A DNA stretch of 64,000 nt. It comes from Dolomedes plantarius. Lineage: Eukaryota > Arthropoda > Arachnida > Araneae > Dolomedidae. Each line of letters begins with the position of its first letter. Positions within the stretch are counted from its first letter, which is position 1. A model generated the notes under the pieces. The model was not told where the DNA came from, made no database searches, and saw only the letters and a program-made list of their open reading frames with translations. Of the stretch, positions 1-11,752 are shown piece by piece. The DNA lies in contig OU015492.1 of assembly GCA_907164885.2 (NCBI GenBank), forward strand, positions 44,669,893 to 44,733,892, written 5' to 3'. The translations under genes were made by a program, and so were the position numbers.

Positions 1-3000
1 GTGCAAGGACAAATTAGTCAGATAGAAAAGAAAAATTTAGGTGTCATGCGAGTAGCTGTTTGTGACTTTGAATTAGAAAGAGAAATGGTTAATGACACTT
101 TGAAGAAATTATGGGATTTAGTTTCGTTAGGAATCAAACCAGAATCAAATGATGTTTCCAATTTAAATAATGAAACTTCAAACCTATTCGAAAAGAACCT
201 TTCGTTTAAAAATGGTAGATATGAAACGAAACTTTTATGGAAGGTGAATAAATCTGACGTAGAAACTAATTTTCAGATTGCGAAATATCGTTTTGAATTT
301 AGGCAGAAAGCTGAATGGAAATCCTTGGCTATTTGAGAAATATCAGGATATTATAAATGAACAGTTAAAGAGTGGCATAATTGAAGATTGTCCACTTGGA
401 AAAAAATGGGAGATGGGAAATGGAAGGTACCTACTTCATGCCCCACAGACCGGTCATTAGAGAAGATACATCGACCAGCAAAGTAAGGATTGTATACGAC
501 GCATCGTCGAGAGCTAAAGCTTGTAAATCGCTAAATGACTGCTTAATGTCCGGACTAAATCTTAACACAAACATTTTAGATATTTTGCTAAAATTTCGTG
601 AAAATGCTGTTGCATTCTACGGAGACACTGAGAAAGCCTTCTTAACTATTGATATAGCGGAGGAAGATAGAGAATACTTAAGATTCCTTTGGCTTAGTGA
701 TGATCCGGCTGATATATGGAAAATTATGAGAATGAATCGTGTTCCGTTCGGAGTAACAACGAGCCCATTCCTATTGGCAGCCACTATTAAGTGCCATATC
801 CGCAAATATGAAATTGAGAAGACGGAGGCTTATCGCACGTTAAATTCATCATTATATGTATATGACCTTTTTATGGATCAAATGAAGTCTTCAAAGCTTA
901 CAAATTGTCTTCAGATGCAATACAGATTTTAAGGGATGCAGGGATGAATCTCAGAAAACTTAAAACTAATTCGAAAGAACTGAGATCTATGTGGGAGCAC
1001 AATGACTCTATAAGGAAACATTTAGAAAATAGTAGTGAAAATCCTTTGAAGTGCTTGGCATCATTTGGAATATTGACAAAGATGTTTTGAAACGAGAAGT
1101 ACAACTCATTAATTGACAATCTACCAAAGATAAACTATTCCAAACGAAGTAGTGTTAAAATAGCTGCCCAAATATTTGATCCAGTTGGATTTATCACGCC
1201 TTTTACAATACGTATTAAATGTTTATTAAAAAACGTATGGGAAAAAGGTCTAGATTGGGGTGATGAGTTATCAGAGGATTTAAAATAGAAATTTGTGTTG
1301 GTGTTCACGTCACGTTGGTGTTGTGTTGGTGTCAAATAGAACACTTGAAGAATTTATCTTTGGTCAGAAGATATTTTGTAAATTCCTCAGACTTTTCTCA
1401 GGCTAAAACTGAAATTCACATTTTCCGTCGCCAATAGCCTATGGGGCTGTCGCATACGTTAGATATCAAGTGGGAATTAGTGGATTCAAGACTAATTTTA
1501 TCATGAAAAGAAAAACTAATTTTATCATGCCGAAGTCTAGAGTAACTCCACTCAAACAACTGACTTTACCGAGATTAGAATTGATGGGGAGCTCATAACA
1601 ACAAGAATAGCTAAATACTTAATAAGTGTGTTCAAAATTCTTGCCCAAAATAGTTTTATGCAGTCTGATTCGACTGTTCCTCTTAGTTAGATTAAGGGAT
1701 CAGCCCGGGACTGGAAACCTTTCGTTTCAAATCGGGTTAGTGAGATTCAGTCATTGACCGATTCCCAGAATTGGAAACATTGTAAGGGACAGGACAACCA
1801 TGCTAATTTGGTTACTCGAGGAGAAGCAGCTGAATCTATAATCGCTAAAAAAGTTTGGTGGAATGGATCTTGTTGGCTATCTAAAAAATAAATTCTGGTC
1901 ACCAAGTTCTACAGAGAAGATAGAGAATGATTTAAGTAACGAACGCAAGACCCCAAGTGAAAATCTTTTACAGTTTAATTGTAATGTGACAAATTCAGCT
2001 GATTACATGATGGACATAGGAAAATACAGTAAACTTTCACGATTATTCATCTAAGTAACTTTGAGGAGGAAATAAATTTGTTATGCAATGGTCAATGTGT
2101 CTATAAAAATTCAAAACTCTTCGAACTTTATCCTGAATTCGACTGTCATGAAATTCTAAGCCTAAAGGGAAGATTGCATTTTTCTAAAATGACTAAGCAG
2201 CAAAAATATTCTTGGATATGACCTAGAAAAAATAAATTTTTAGAGCTTCTAATTTTAGATGCTCACGAAAAGGTATATCATTGCGGAGTTGAAGCTACTT
2301 TGACTGAACTTAGAGAAAAATTATGGATAGTGAAAGGGAGACAGTTCGTAAAATCCGTGCTGAAAAAATGTTTGCTCTGTAATTGTTTTCGATCCAAACT
2401 TGGTGTACAAACAGTTGTACCATTACCAACTGACAGAATTTCGGAGTCCCCACCATTCTTAATAAGTGGTGATTTTGCGGGTCCATAGTATACGTGAGAG
2501 ACCGATACGAAGTTCTACATTCTTTTGTTCATTTGCGCCGTAACCTCGCGCAATTCATTTGGAACTGGTAAGTAGTTTTAGTACTGAACATTTTTTGCTA
2601 TTTTAACCGCTTTATAGCGCAAAGAGGACTTTGTGGTGTACACGGACAATGCAAAAACATTTAAAAGAGCTGATAATGAACTCAAGAATCTTTGGCAAGC
2701 ACTTAATCACCCCAATGTCAAAGAATTTTATGGTTCTAAAGACATAAGTTGGAAGTACATAATTGAAAGAGGAGAATGGTGGGGTGGTTTGTGGAAGCAT
2801 ATGTTAAGAACTATCAAAAATTGTTTGAAAAAGTCCCTTGGAAAAACATCTCTATCTGTTGAGGAATTAGAAACAGTCTTAATCGAGATCGAAGCAATAA
2901 TAAATTCTAGGCCTATTACATATGTGATAAATGACTCCCAGGATCAATCTCCCCTTACTCCTGCTCATTTCCTTATTGGAAAACGAATAAATTTTTTGCC

Positions 3001-3515
3001 ATGTGAACATAAAGTGGTTTATGAAAAAAGCAACTCTAATAAAGACTTGTTTGTTGAAAATTACCTTTATAGACAGAGACTGCTAGATCATTCCTAGTAG
3101 AGATGGCGTGAAGATTATCTGTTTAACCTCAAGTCTGCTAACTCTACTACACCAGTTAAAGGAATTATTGACTATAAAGTAGTGATAAGAGTTATCAATA
3201 GCTATCATTGACTATAAAGTAGGTGATGTAGTGTTAACTAGTGATAAGAGTTATCAAAGGTATATGTGGTATTTAGGCAAAGTGATAGAGGTATTTGTAG
3301 GTAGAGATGGTAAAGTACGATGTTGTGCAGTGAAAACAAAGACTGGTGTTTTGAAAAGACCTATTCAACTGTTGCACAATTTAGAGTTAAATAATACTTC
3401 AATTTTTTTTCATGTATTAATGTTGATGATTGTAATTTTGAAATATTATATTTGTTATGTAGATTTGATTGTTGATGAACTATTGGTTCATGAGGGGAGT
3501 TTGTTAAAGATTTAA
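1..3515 (+). pseudogene. pol: BEL/Pao Pol polyprotein remnant (RT, RNase H, integrase)
   Basis: Domains in order: the linker just before RT (1-300, with LWDLVSLGI); RT fingers and palm (about 300-930, with RIVYDASSRAK and FGVTTSPFLLAA); RT thumb and connection (about 1080-1290, with AAQIFDPVGFITPF); an RNase H-like part (about 1420-1600, with TLPRLELMG); the integrase zinc motif (about 2240-2380: two His, then CLLC); the integrase core (2450-3000, with GDFAGP, YTDNAKTF and WWGGLW); and the tail domain (3220-3390). The RT active-site tetrapeptide reads YVYD where the family has YVDD. The residue after WWGGLW, where the third acidic integrase residue is expected, is Lys. Frames change near 300-400, 930, 1300 and 2490-2630, and part of the integrase core between 2490 and 2630 looks lost. 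At 1480-1530 a 16-base piece is duplicated in tandem. It cannot encode a working enzyme. Confidence 0.85.
3167..3257 (+). repeat. local imperfect duplication inside the Pol C-terminal region
   Basis: The stretch 3167-3198 recurs as two blocks at 3207-3222 and 3241-3257, separated by 18 bases that are missing from the first copy. This looks like a replication-slippage duplication followed by a short deletion, and it adds to the frame damage in the tail domain. Confidence 0.7.
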
Positions 3516-3866
3516 GATAACCAAGAGGATACAATTTTGTTATTTTACTTGATAAACCACAAGCGCGAGAGTTTCCATAGCCACGGGTTTTTCTTTAATT
3601 TTGAATTGTTTCTGTGAGGTTTTATTTTTTTGTGCGGCAATATTTTGATGTGTTCTATAATAATGTATTTGAAGTAGTTAGTTGCTGTTCTAAATTTATG
3701 AAGGTTTAATCTGATAATTGATGATAAAAATAAAATCTTTGTGTATGTGAATTCAATGAAGAAGAATTCTGATTTATTTTTACTAATATCTAATTCGGCA
3801 GTCCTTGGACAAATTTCCTCCATAGGTTAAAATTGAGGTAAGTGATCCAATTGGGTTAGTACACAG
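3502..3866 (+). repeat. possible 3' LTR of the BEL/Pao element
   Basis: It starts with TGTTAAAG directly after a purine tract and follows the end of Pol by about 100 bases, as a 3' LTR should. The partner LTR is outside the window, so neither the length nor the end (a CA near 3866) can be checked. Low confidence. Confidence 0.3.
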
Positions 3867-4661
3867 CAGCTTTAACCTCGAATGTCAATACGATGCATTT
3901 CATTCAGATTTAAGATATTATTCGTAAACGAATGTCTTTTCAGAGGTATATGCTGAAAAATAAAGGCGTTCGAAGAAATGAGATATGACAATCTCAAAAA
4001 ATCTAAAAGTAATAACGAGAATTTGTAATAATTTAATATAAAGCTAATTTCCAATAAAATCAACACAAGCTGCTTTTCAGTAGACCCAAATTCAAAAAAT
4101 ATTTTTCTAAATCTTCTCTCTATGTTTGTTTAGGATCAGCAGAGAACGTTTTAATAAATAAATAGCGGGCTTCTTTACGGAAGAAAAGGAATAAATGCTG
4201 CATGTTAACAAAATGGTTGCACGTGTCTCTGTTGTTAAATCGATTTCTTCATTATTTGTGCATTCGTCCACTCTCACAAATTAGATTAAAAAGAGAAATC
4301 TGTTCATAAATAAAATTTTCTTCTCTTGAACTTTTTCTATAATCATGTTAGATTAGAAGACAGCCTATTTCTGTAGTTCTTGGATATAATCAAGATACTT
4401 TTTTTCCCGGCGTGTCACAAAATCAAAATATGATTTTTTAAAGGCTCTAAAGGCACATTTTACAATCATTTTAAATGTTTTCTAAATTAAATAACTTGAT
4501 GAAGAGCAGAGATTTTAAAATTAATTTTTCGACTGGAAAAGAACTATCACCTTTTATTTTTGATCAAGAATTTGAAATTGTTGTCTGAGCTACGCAAACG
4601 AGTATAAATTATGCATAGACACAAATTTGTATAATTAAATATGAATAAAACGGATAAACAA
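3867..4661. other. unassigned AT-rich stretch
   Basis: There are only short chance reading frames. No repeat ends, RNA gene or protein family could be recognised. Confidence 0.6.
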
Positions 4662-4914
4662 TTGAGGCGGTGAAAGGCAAAGTGGTGTAAGTCAGTAAGT
4701 AAAGTGGTGTAAGTCCAAAGCGTTTCACTGCAAAAACTACAAAAAAAATCCACTATAAATTGAACAAATTATAATTCATAGTAACTATTATAATACTGCA
4801 AACAATAATTATTTGCAATTCTACTATAAACTGAACATGGGGATTACATTTTTGCTCTAAAATAAAAAAAAGTTGAAAATGTGACTTACACCACTTTGCC
4901 TTTCACCGCCTCAA
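4662..4914. mobile_element. MITE-like element with perfect 33-bp terminal inverted repeats
   Basis: The first 33 bases (starting TTGAGGCGGTGAAAGGCAAA) are the exact reverse complement of the last 33 (4882-4914). The 253-bp interior is AT-rich and has no coding. A 14-base motif within the left arm (AAGTGGTGTAAGTC) recurs 22 bases later (4680-4693 and 4702-4715) and is not mirrored on the right. The target duplication is unclear, so the superfamily is open. Confidence 0.8.
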
Positions 4915-5147
4915 ATAATGAAAAATTCCAACTATTTTTAAGTTCATAGATGTTGGAAAGCCTTTCTCAACAGTAAATTCTCATGAACCCCAAAACCTCA
5001 CGATCTTGCGATTAATTGAGTCTACAAAAATTAAAATGAGAACATTCGTTTTTCATGCGTTATGTACAAGTCTCTTTCTAAAGTTTAAAATCCCTTAAAG
5101 ACGACATTTACCCTCTGTCTTATTTATTATTTTTTTCAATTAATATA

Positions 5148-5762
5148 CAGTCGAACCTCCATATATCGAAGTAGCAAATTGCCGGAAAAAAATTCGATAT
5201 ATAGAAATTTCGATATATAGAATTGAGCTTAGTTTTATCCTACTTCTCCTTAAAACACATTAAAGCTAATTTTCGTATACGAAACTCCATTTCTAATTTA
5301 TATGCGAATCACATTAAATGAAAGTTGATAACTAAAACATGAATTAATATGAAAGATTTATTGAGTACTACATACCTTTAAAAAAACAATAATCCAGACA
5401 GTGGTTACAATGATCACAGGTACATTATTTAAAAATAAAAATACGAATATCTTGCTGAACAGCCAGTTTTGCGGAAAGTTCAAAGAAATGTTCGTATTTA
5501 TTCAGTCCACTAAAAACTGAATCAAGGACATTTTCCGCGAATTGAAGTCCACGACTTATTGTTTCAAATGCCAAAAATTGGGAGATTTTATTCTAAAGTG
5601 GAATAAAATCTCCCAATTTGTCTTGAAAAAAAAATTCGATATATAGAGATTTTTTCGATATATAGAAACAATTTTTCTATGTAATGAACATGGAGATTTA
5701 ATAAGAGTTCGATATATAGAAAATTTCGATATGTGGAAGTTCGATATATGGAGGTTCGACTG
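5148..5762. mobile_element. pogo/Tigger-type deletion derivative
   Basis: The ends are CAGTCGAACCTCCATATATC and its reverse complement, and each is flanked by TA (5146-5147 and 5763-5764). This fits the pogo branch of Tc1/mariner. Subterminal copies of TTCGATATATAGA occur at both ends, several per side, and are probably transposase binding sites. At 615 bp it is far shorter than an autonomous copy. It keeps a relic of the transposase 3' end on the minus strand, which shows it arose by internal deletion. Confidence 0.85.
5425..5608 (-). pseudogene. C-terminal remnant of a pogo-like transposase
   Basis: On the minus strand an open frame of about 50 codons ends at a TAA (5425-5427). It contains ETISRGLQFAENVLDSVFSG and LAVQQDIRIFIFK. 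This resembles the last helical segment before the stop in pogo/jerky-like transposases (a pattern of hydrophobic helix, small linker and charged tail). It lies at the right distance inside the element end, and upstream coding is gone. Assignment to the pogo family rests on the TIRs and position more than on residue identity. Confidence 0.5.
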
Positions 5763-5764
5763 TA

Positions 5765-7239
5765 TTTTCCCTTTTTTCTAGCGCTTAGAAAGTTTTTCAT
5801 TAAAATACTCATTTCGTTAGGCTCAAACGTTAGGCTTGGACTTCCTACTACTTAACTCTGTTATTTTCGCCGAAGAATTTCACTTGGTTCGCGTTACACA
5901 TTTGTTCTCGAATTCGCCACGCCGCGTGACATGTATTTGAGAGGGCTTCAGAAGTGGCCTTCGATTCGCCTCTTGTGTAAGACATAATAAATTGGTACAA
6001 GCACCGGATTCATGGTCAATAAAAGCTTCAGCTTTCATAAATAAACAATTTAACGTGGAAAATCTCAGTGGACATAAAAAAAGTTTCTGACGAATTATTC
6101 CGTACTCTAATTTGGTATTCAGAAGCACAAAAATTGTACCATCTGAGGCACTTTTGAACTTAATAAAAGGTAAAATAAGTTGTCTCAAAAGCCTTTCAAG
6201 TTGAAAGTGCACGATGGAAAAAATACGTCTCAGACGCTTAGAAGGTTAAAGCAGTTAGTTATATGGGTAGGGGAGAAATATTTTGATATAACAAGAAATC
6301 CTTAAAACGATCTTCTTCAGTGAGGTATATCATCCATGTGCTACTTTCTAAGGGAATTTTATCAAATTTATGGTAAAATAACTAAAACCAAAAGAAGCGG
6401 GGATTCAAGCACCTTGCTTCATTAAATTCAAGTTTCTGAGTAATTTCCTCACAAGAGCTTTTCAGCCCCTGTCACACTCTCAGTGGAGATGAGAATTTAA
6501 AAAATTACATGCTTCCTTTTAGTTTTTAGACAGTTCAAGGGTCTGTAAAATTCTACCAATTTTTTAATGACAGATATTAGGTTTCATTAAATATTGCATT
6601 TAACCATCATTTACCATTAAGAGTGCTGATTAGTTATTTAAATTAGAATCTCACGGGTAGTGTACCAGATGTTTTTAATTATAAAGCGATGCTAGACTAC
6701 GTTTAAACTTGATGAGAATAAAACATTTTCACGAATTCTGGAATGTTTAGGGTTGATCTAATAAAATGTAGATATCATGGACAATTCCTAAGTCCATTGT
6801 ACACAGTTTCACCTTTACGAAAGATTTTTATTTGTTTCCGTTTTCTTTAACCAAACAACTGAAAATTAAAAATAGCTCTCAGGTTTTGCTGACGGCGATC
6901 CATTGTTTGCAACGAAAATCTAAACGTTAGTGAGCTACTTTCCCTGGTCGAGCTGTGATGATTTGTTAATAGATGACCCTTTTCTCTTCTTGCCTACACC
7001 CCAGTCTCCTGCAGCTTCCACTTCTCCAACCTTCGACGATCTGGTCTAGCGTACCATTGTCGTCACTACCAGCTATCAGCCTTCCAGTGTGCTCGTTGTT
7101 TACCCAGCTATGATGAATGAAACGCGATATGCATATATTAATTTCACAATCCAATTACGGGGGGAATTTGCAATAGCATTTCTTTTTCTTCCATGTTTTG
7201 ATAACTCGCTTTCTTGTTTGTGTGTGTGTTTGTGTGTTT
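5765..7239. other. unassigned stretch
   Basis: I see no element ends or protein family. The 110-codon minus-strand open frame at 5880-6212 shows no recognisable domain and is probably chance. Confidence 0.55.
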
Positions 7240-7693
7240 GTCTAGTACGGTGTTTCCCAACGTGGGGCCCACGCCCCACAGGGGGGCAATTTGATTGATA
7301 AGGGGGGCAATTCGAAAATGGACTCGACACGAGTTTAACCCTTTTGCTCCGGGCCATTTAAATGCAATGCTAGATTTCGGTGCCAAAATTGAACGAAAAA
7401 AGCGAATTCTTAAATAATTGCGGCCAAAAAATATTATAAATTCGTTTGACGAGACCAAAATATCAACTGGGTTTTTGGCGTCGTCAAGTTAACCTCGCTG
7501 CGGCAGACGGCGGGCTCCCCGGACGCTTTAAAATCTCGCTAAACAACGCAGTTGTTCGCATCTGAATGGCCCGTCGCAACTTCTGTAGTGTTTCGCAGCA
7601 TTCAGCTGTTGTTAATTTGAAATAAGCGTCCGTAAAAACTGTTGTAAAAATCTCGTTGATTTAAAAAATATATACATTGTATAGATATAATTG

Positions 7694-7924
7694 GTAAGCA
7701 TTTGATTTGATTTTTATTTATTTTAATTTTAGAAGCATAATTTTCCAGAAAAATTTGTCAAATGGAAAAAATATGTTATTTTGCGGTGGTGATGTGGTAA
7801 ATGTGTTATATACATTTAAATAAATATGCATTTTTTAGTATACGTTTATTTATGTCACATTAAATTAATTTTAACACATAATTTAGTTTTGGTTTTTAAT
7901 TGATCTTATATTTCTTTCTTTCAG
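7694..7924 (+). other. predicted 5'-UTR intron of the hAT transposase gene
   Basis: A donor-like G|GTAAGC at 7693-7698 and a pyrimidine-rich acceptor (TTTCTTTCTTTCAG ending at 7924) bracket 231 bases directly upstream of the first ATG (7936). hAT genes of the ZBED type often have a leader intron. The prediction is from splice-site sequence only. Confidence 0.45.
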
Positions 7925-7935
7925 CCCATAGTAAA

Positions 7936-10031
7936 ATGAGTGGTGCAAGCAAGAAAAAAATTCGTCAATATTCGGAGGAATATTTAAAATTTGGGTTCAT
8001 ACTCGCTGTCCACGATGAGCGGTTTCCTTTTTGTCTTTTATGCCAACAATGCTTGACCAACGAATCAATGAAACAAGGTCGTCTTGAGGCGCATTTGAAA
8101 GCGAAACATAGAGCTCATATTAATTCAGATTTGAATTACTTTCAAACTTTAAAGAAAAATTTTGAAAAGAGAACAACATTAAAGTCTCTATTTACTGCTC
8201 ATACTTCAACTCATAATCGTATTCTTGAGGCTAGTTATCAAATTTCTTTATTCATCGCTAAATCTGGAAAAGATCATACTATAGGAGAGACTTTAATAAA
8301 ACCGTCAATATCAGCATTTCTTAAAACGGTTCTTGAAAAAGATGACAAAGATGTAAAAGCTATGCCCCTCAGTAACAATACTGTTAGCAGAAGAATAGTC
8401 GAAATGAGTGAAGATATTGAAAAACAACTTGTTGAAAAGCTGAAAACAAGAAAATTCTCAGTGCAAATGGATGAATCAACTTTAATATATCAATCAGTCA
8501 AGCAGTATTGATAACTTACGTAAGATATATTGATAAAGGGCATTTTGATGAAGAAATGTTGTTCTGTAAAAGATTTGAAAGCACCACTACCTCCAAAGAT
8601 ATATATAATAAGCTAAAAAATTACTTAGATGTCAATAATATACCAATGAAAAATATAGCATCTTGTGCTGCAGATGGTGCTCCTAATATGATGGGCAAGA
8701 AAAATGGCTGCTTAAAATTGATGAAAGATGAGAATCCAGAAATGATTCTTGTGCATTGTGTTATTCATAAGGAAAACTTGGTAGCTAAAAACATGTCGCC
8801 TGTTCTAAATGAAGTACTATATCAGTAATAAAGTGTATCAATGGTATTAAAGCTAATGCCAAATGTGAGCGTCTCTTAAAGCTACACTGCTAAACAAAAT
8901 TAGGGGAGCAAGCAAAGAAGTTAATAAAACCGTGCGAGACAGCCACGTATTGGCATAAAATGGATAGTACACGCGTATCAATGCGCAATACAGAAAAAAA
9001 GACGTAAACAAATTGTAATCAAGCTTTAATTCTTTGAAAATATGGAAAAAACATGAAAAGATGATTTAGGACAACAATTTGGTTACATGTAAATGATAAA
9101 AAAAAGTATTGTTTAGAAATGATGCAAGATTTTTAATATGGCGTAAGTATTTGCGCAATTTCGTTAAAACCATGTGCTCCCCTAATTGTTTTGAGCAGTG
9201 TATTTTGTGAAGAACAAAATGCAGACCATGTGAGACTTTTACTTCACACTGAAGTAAGATGGCTCTCTAAAGGGAACTGCTTGAAATGATTTATGGAACT
9301 GTTTGATACTCTTAGTGATTTTTTAAGCGACAAACCTGAAATGAAGTATCTGTTTACAGTCGATGGTAAAGCATTTGTAAGTTATTTAGTCGATATCTTT
9401 GAAAAACTAAATATATTAAATAAGCAACTTCAAGGAACAAATAAAACTCTTGTCGATGCAAAAGCAAAAATATTTGATTTCATTACCCTTATTGAGTTAT
9501 ATCAGAAATATATTAACAACAAAAAATTATAACAGTTTTATTGGCTCCAAAAATGTGAAGTAACTGATACCGCTATACTTGTTATTGTCGATCATCTGAA
9601 AATCTATCGGCTGATTTAAAAGAAAGATTTTATGATTTCAAACAAATTGATTTTCCAACATGGATGATGCAGCCAATGTTAGTGGATTTATCTGATATAT
9701 CAAATATGCAGTATCAAGAAGAACTCGCAGAAATGCAAAATGATGAGTCAGTTAAAACTTTATTTAATATAAAAGGAGCGATGGCATGTCTTTGTGAGGA
9801 AACAGAAATCAAATACCCAAATTCAACCAAATGTGCAAGAAAATTATTGTTACCGTTTCCATCTTCATATTTACCTGAATGTGGATTAGTGCTGTAAATG
9901 ATTTACTGGTAAAAAAAAAAAGAAATCGGCTGGATATAACACAACGGGGAGACTTGAGACTGAAGCTAACCAAATTGGAACCTAACATAAAATCTCTGTG
10001 CAGCAAGCATCAAGCGCAACGATCTCACTAA
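7936..10031 (+). pseudogene. hAT transposase (BED-finger, ZBED5/FAM200-like), broken
   Basis: It starts at MSGASKKK. The BED-type zinc finger is near residues 30-60 (CLLC ... HLKAKH). The first catalytic Asp is in VQMDEST (about 8465) and the second in AADGAPNM (about 8680). RWLSKGN follows after the nested insertion (9260-9275). The C-terminal hAT dimerisation segment contains LLLPFPSSYLPECGL (9840-9895) and ends with a TAA at 10029. Defects: a frameshift near 8505, stops near 8825, an insertion at 8885-9200 inside the conserved CERLL...LFCEEQNA region, a frameshift near 9285, and further breaks near 9530-9660 and 9895. The product would cut and rejoin element ends in the nucleus, but this copy cannot make it. 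Confidence 0.9.
8885..9200. mobile_element. Tc1/mariner-type MITE nested in the hAT transposase gene
   Basis: The TA duplications are at 8883-8884 and 9201-9202. The left end CACTGCTAAACAAAATTAGG pairs with the reverse complement of the right end (CACTGCTCAAAACAATTAGG) over about 28 bases. The interior has no coding. It interrupts the transposase frame between LLKA (before) and LFCEEQNADH (after), so it landed after the hAT insertion. Confidence 0.9.
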
Positions 10032-10305
10032 ATTAAAATAATAAATTAATATAGAAAATTTTATTAAAATTATTTCAAATTTGAATTTCAGTTTTTCATT
10101 ATATGTTTTGAAAATTTACTTACTGTGTTTCGTTAACAATTTCCTAGTGATTTCTTCCTAAAACCTATCATTTAAGTTTCTTAAGTGAACAATTCAATTT
10201 TTTAATATTAAAAATTATGTATATGTTACATAGGGGGGCATAAGAATTTTAAAAAGGCTTAGGTGGGGCATGGCACAAAAAAGGTTGGGAAACACTGGTC
10301 TAGTA

Positions 10306-11577
10306 CAAATCTTGTAATCGATTTTTAGCTAACTTCCCGACTAGCTAGACATTTGAAACTTTTAGAATAGCTCATAACACGATGAAAATGTATTTTTTTA
10401 TACTTTTAGCCACCTTTGAGCAGAATTGAATTATTTTTCAGTTATTTTCAGTTAATTCTGTTTTGTAGACTGGTGCAGCCATCTATCGGCCGGAACGGAA
10501 ACGAAAAGTTAAATGCAAGTTAACTTCCAATTAACTTAAATTTCTTTCAAGTTGATGGGATAATTCATCAAGAAAATTTTAAAAAAGTATTTATTAATAC
10601 ATAGAATTGTCAAGTTTATATGATTCAATAGAAAATTTGAAAACACGGTATAAAAAAAGTCTTTTTATCTTGTAATTATGCTATAATATATATGTAAGTT
10701 TTAATTTATTTACCTTATTTGTTATTATCCATTTGCTTATTTCTTGGATTCTGGAAAGCTCAAAAAGTTTCGCCGTACAAATTACCGTTAATTGCTATTT
10801 GACGTTATTGCGTTTTACGAAATATATCATAGGAACTCCTTACAATTGTATTTTAAAGAAAAACTTTATAGTTATAATTATATAAAAAAGTCGTAACAGA
10901 AATTTATCGGTGTAATTTATTTTTTAAAGATGCAAGAATAAATATAATAATAATAATAAAAATAATAATAAAATCAACATCTATTTAGAAAAATCTTAAT
11001 AGTACTCGCAAAAGGAGAAAAAAGGTGTTATAAGCTGTTGTTATAATGTTAAATAACTATCTAAAATTATATTTATATTATGATCTTTTTACCTCTTAAG
11101 TTGCTGAACTGATATTTTGGTATATACATATGGATAAAAAGGATCTTTTTTATAATAAAAAAGATTACTGTTTATTAGGAAAATATTTTTCCTTGCCTGT
11201 AAAAGTATTCCCCTGTTTCTATATTAGCTGCACTGGGAAAACAACACTTAAGTGCCTGAATTCGATTTTCTTTTTAATTAACAAAACTATGACTTTTTTT
11301 TATTGAATTGGATATAATGTTTAGATTGTCTTCACCTAAAAAAACTGTTTTCATTGTGTTTTGTAAAAATTGTATTCTTTAGGCCTATTATAAAAAATAA
11401 AGAAACTATAGATATTTCAGACAGTGATTTAATTTTATTAATCCAGAAAATAGTGCTTAGATTTTACTTATAAGTTTAAATTTGATTCTTCAAAGTGTGA
11501 TAGAAAATAAAATAAAACATAGATCTAATTTTAAATGGAGGAAAAAAAATGCCGTTTTCTTGTTTCCTCAAACAATA
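10306..11577. other. unassigned AT-rich stretch
   Basis: A short (AAT)n-type run is at about 10938-10975. Nothing else could be recognised. Confidence 0.55.
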
Positions 11578-11750
11578 GCGCCCTTTACACGTACGCTCTT
11601 TCGCGAGTACTTGGAACGTACGGATTGCGCGAGGGAAAACTTACAGTACGCTCCAAAGCAGCTTTCCCTTCCTCTCCTCACCTTCACACGTGCACTCAAT
11701 CGCGCAGGATTGTGGTTTCACGCGGGAAAGAGCGTACGTGTAAAGGGCGC
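11578..11750. mobile_element. GC-rich TA-flanked MITE, 173 bp
   Basis: The perfect 24-bp terminal repeats begin GCGCCCTTTACACGTACGCT. TA flanks both sides (11576-11577 and 11751-11752). The interior is unusually GC- and CpG-rich for this region, with several GCGCG and CGTACG words. The overlapping short open frames across it are chance products of the GC content. Confidence 0.85.
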
Positions 11751-11752
11751 TA

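Larger units (their letters stand above)
1..3866 (+). mobile_element. 3' portion of a decayed BEL/Pao LTR retrotransposon
   Basis: The window opens inside the element, so the 5' LTR, Gag and probably the protease lie outside. Pol-like reading in BEL/Pao order (reverse transcriptase, RNase H, HHCC integrase, C-terminal integrase tail) runs to about 3400. A purine-rich stretch ending near 3500 (GAGGGGAG) precedes a TG at 3502 that may start the 3' LTR. The outer end is a guess, placed at a CA near 3866. The coding part is broken by many stops and frame changes, so this is an old immobile copy. Confidence 0.8.
7248..10297 (+). mobile_element. hAT transposon, 3.05 kb, with nested MITE
   Basis: The 8-bp target duplication GTCTAGTA (7240-7247 and 10298-10305) is perfect, which is diagnostic for hAT. 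The terminal repeats are CGGTGTTTCCCAAC at the left and the reverse complement of CAGTGTTTCCCAACC at the right. The left end has one change (CGGTG for CAGTG). Subterminal GGGGGGCA motifs occur at both ends. The interior carries a broken BED-finger transposase gene and a 316-bp TA-flanked MITE. The intact duplications with a damaged gene suggest moderate age. Confidence 0.93.

Noticed and set aside
5880..6212. 110-codon minus-strand frame
   Set aside because: No recognisable family, no splice or repeat context and no second copy.
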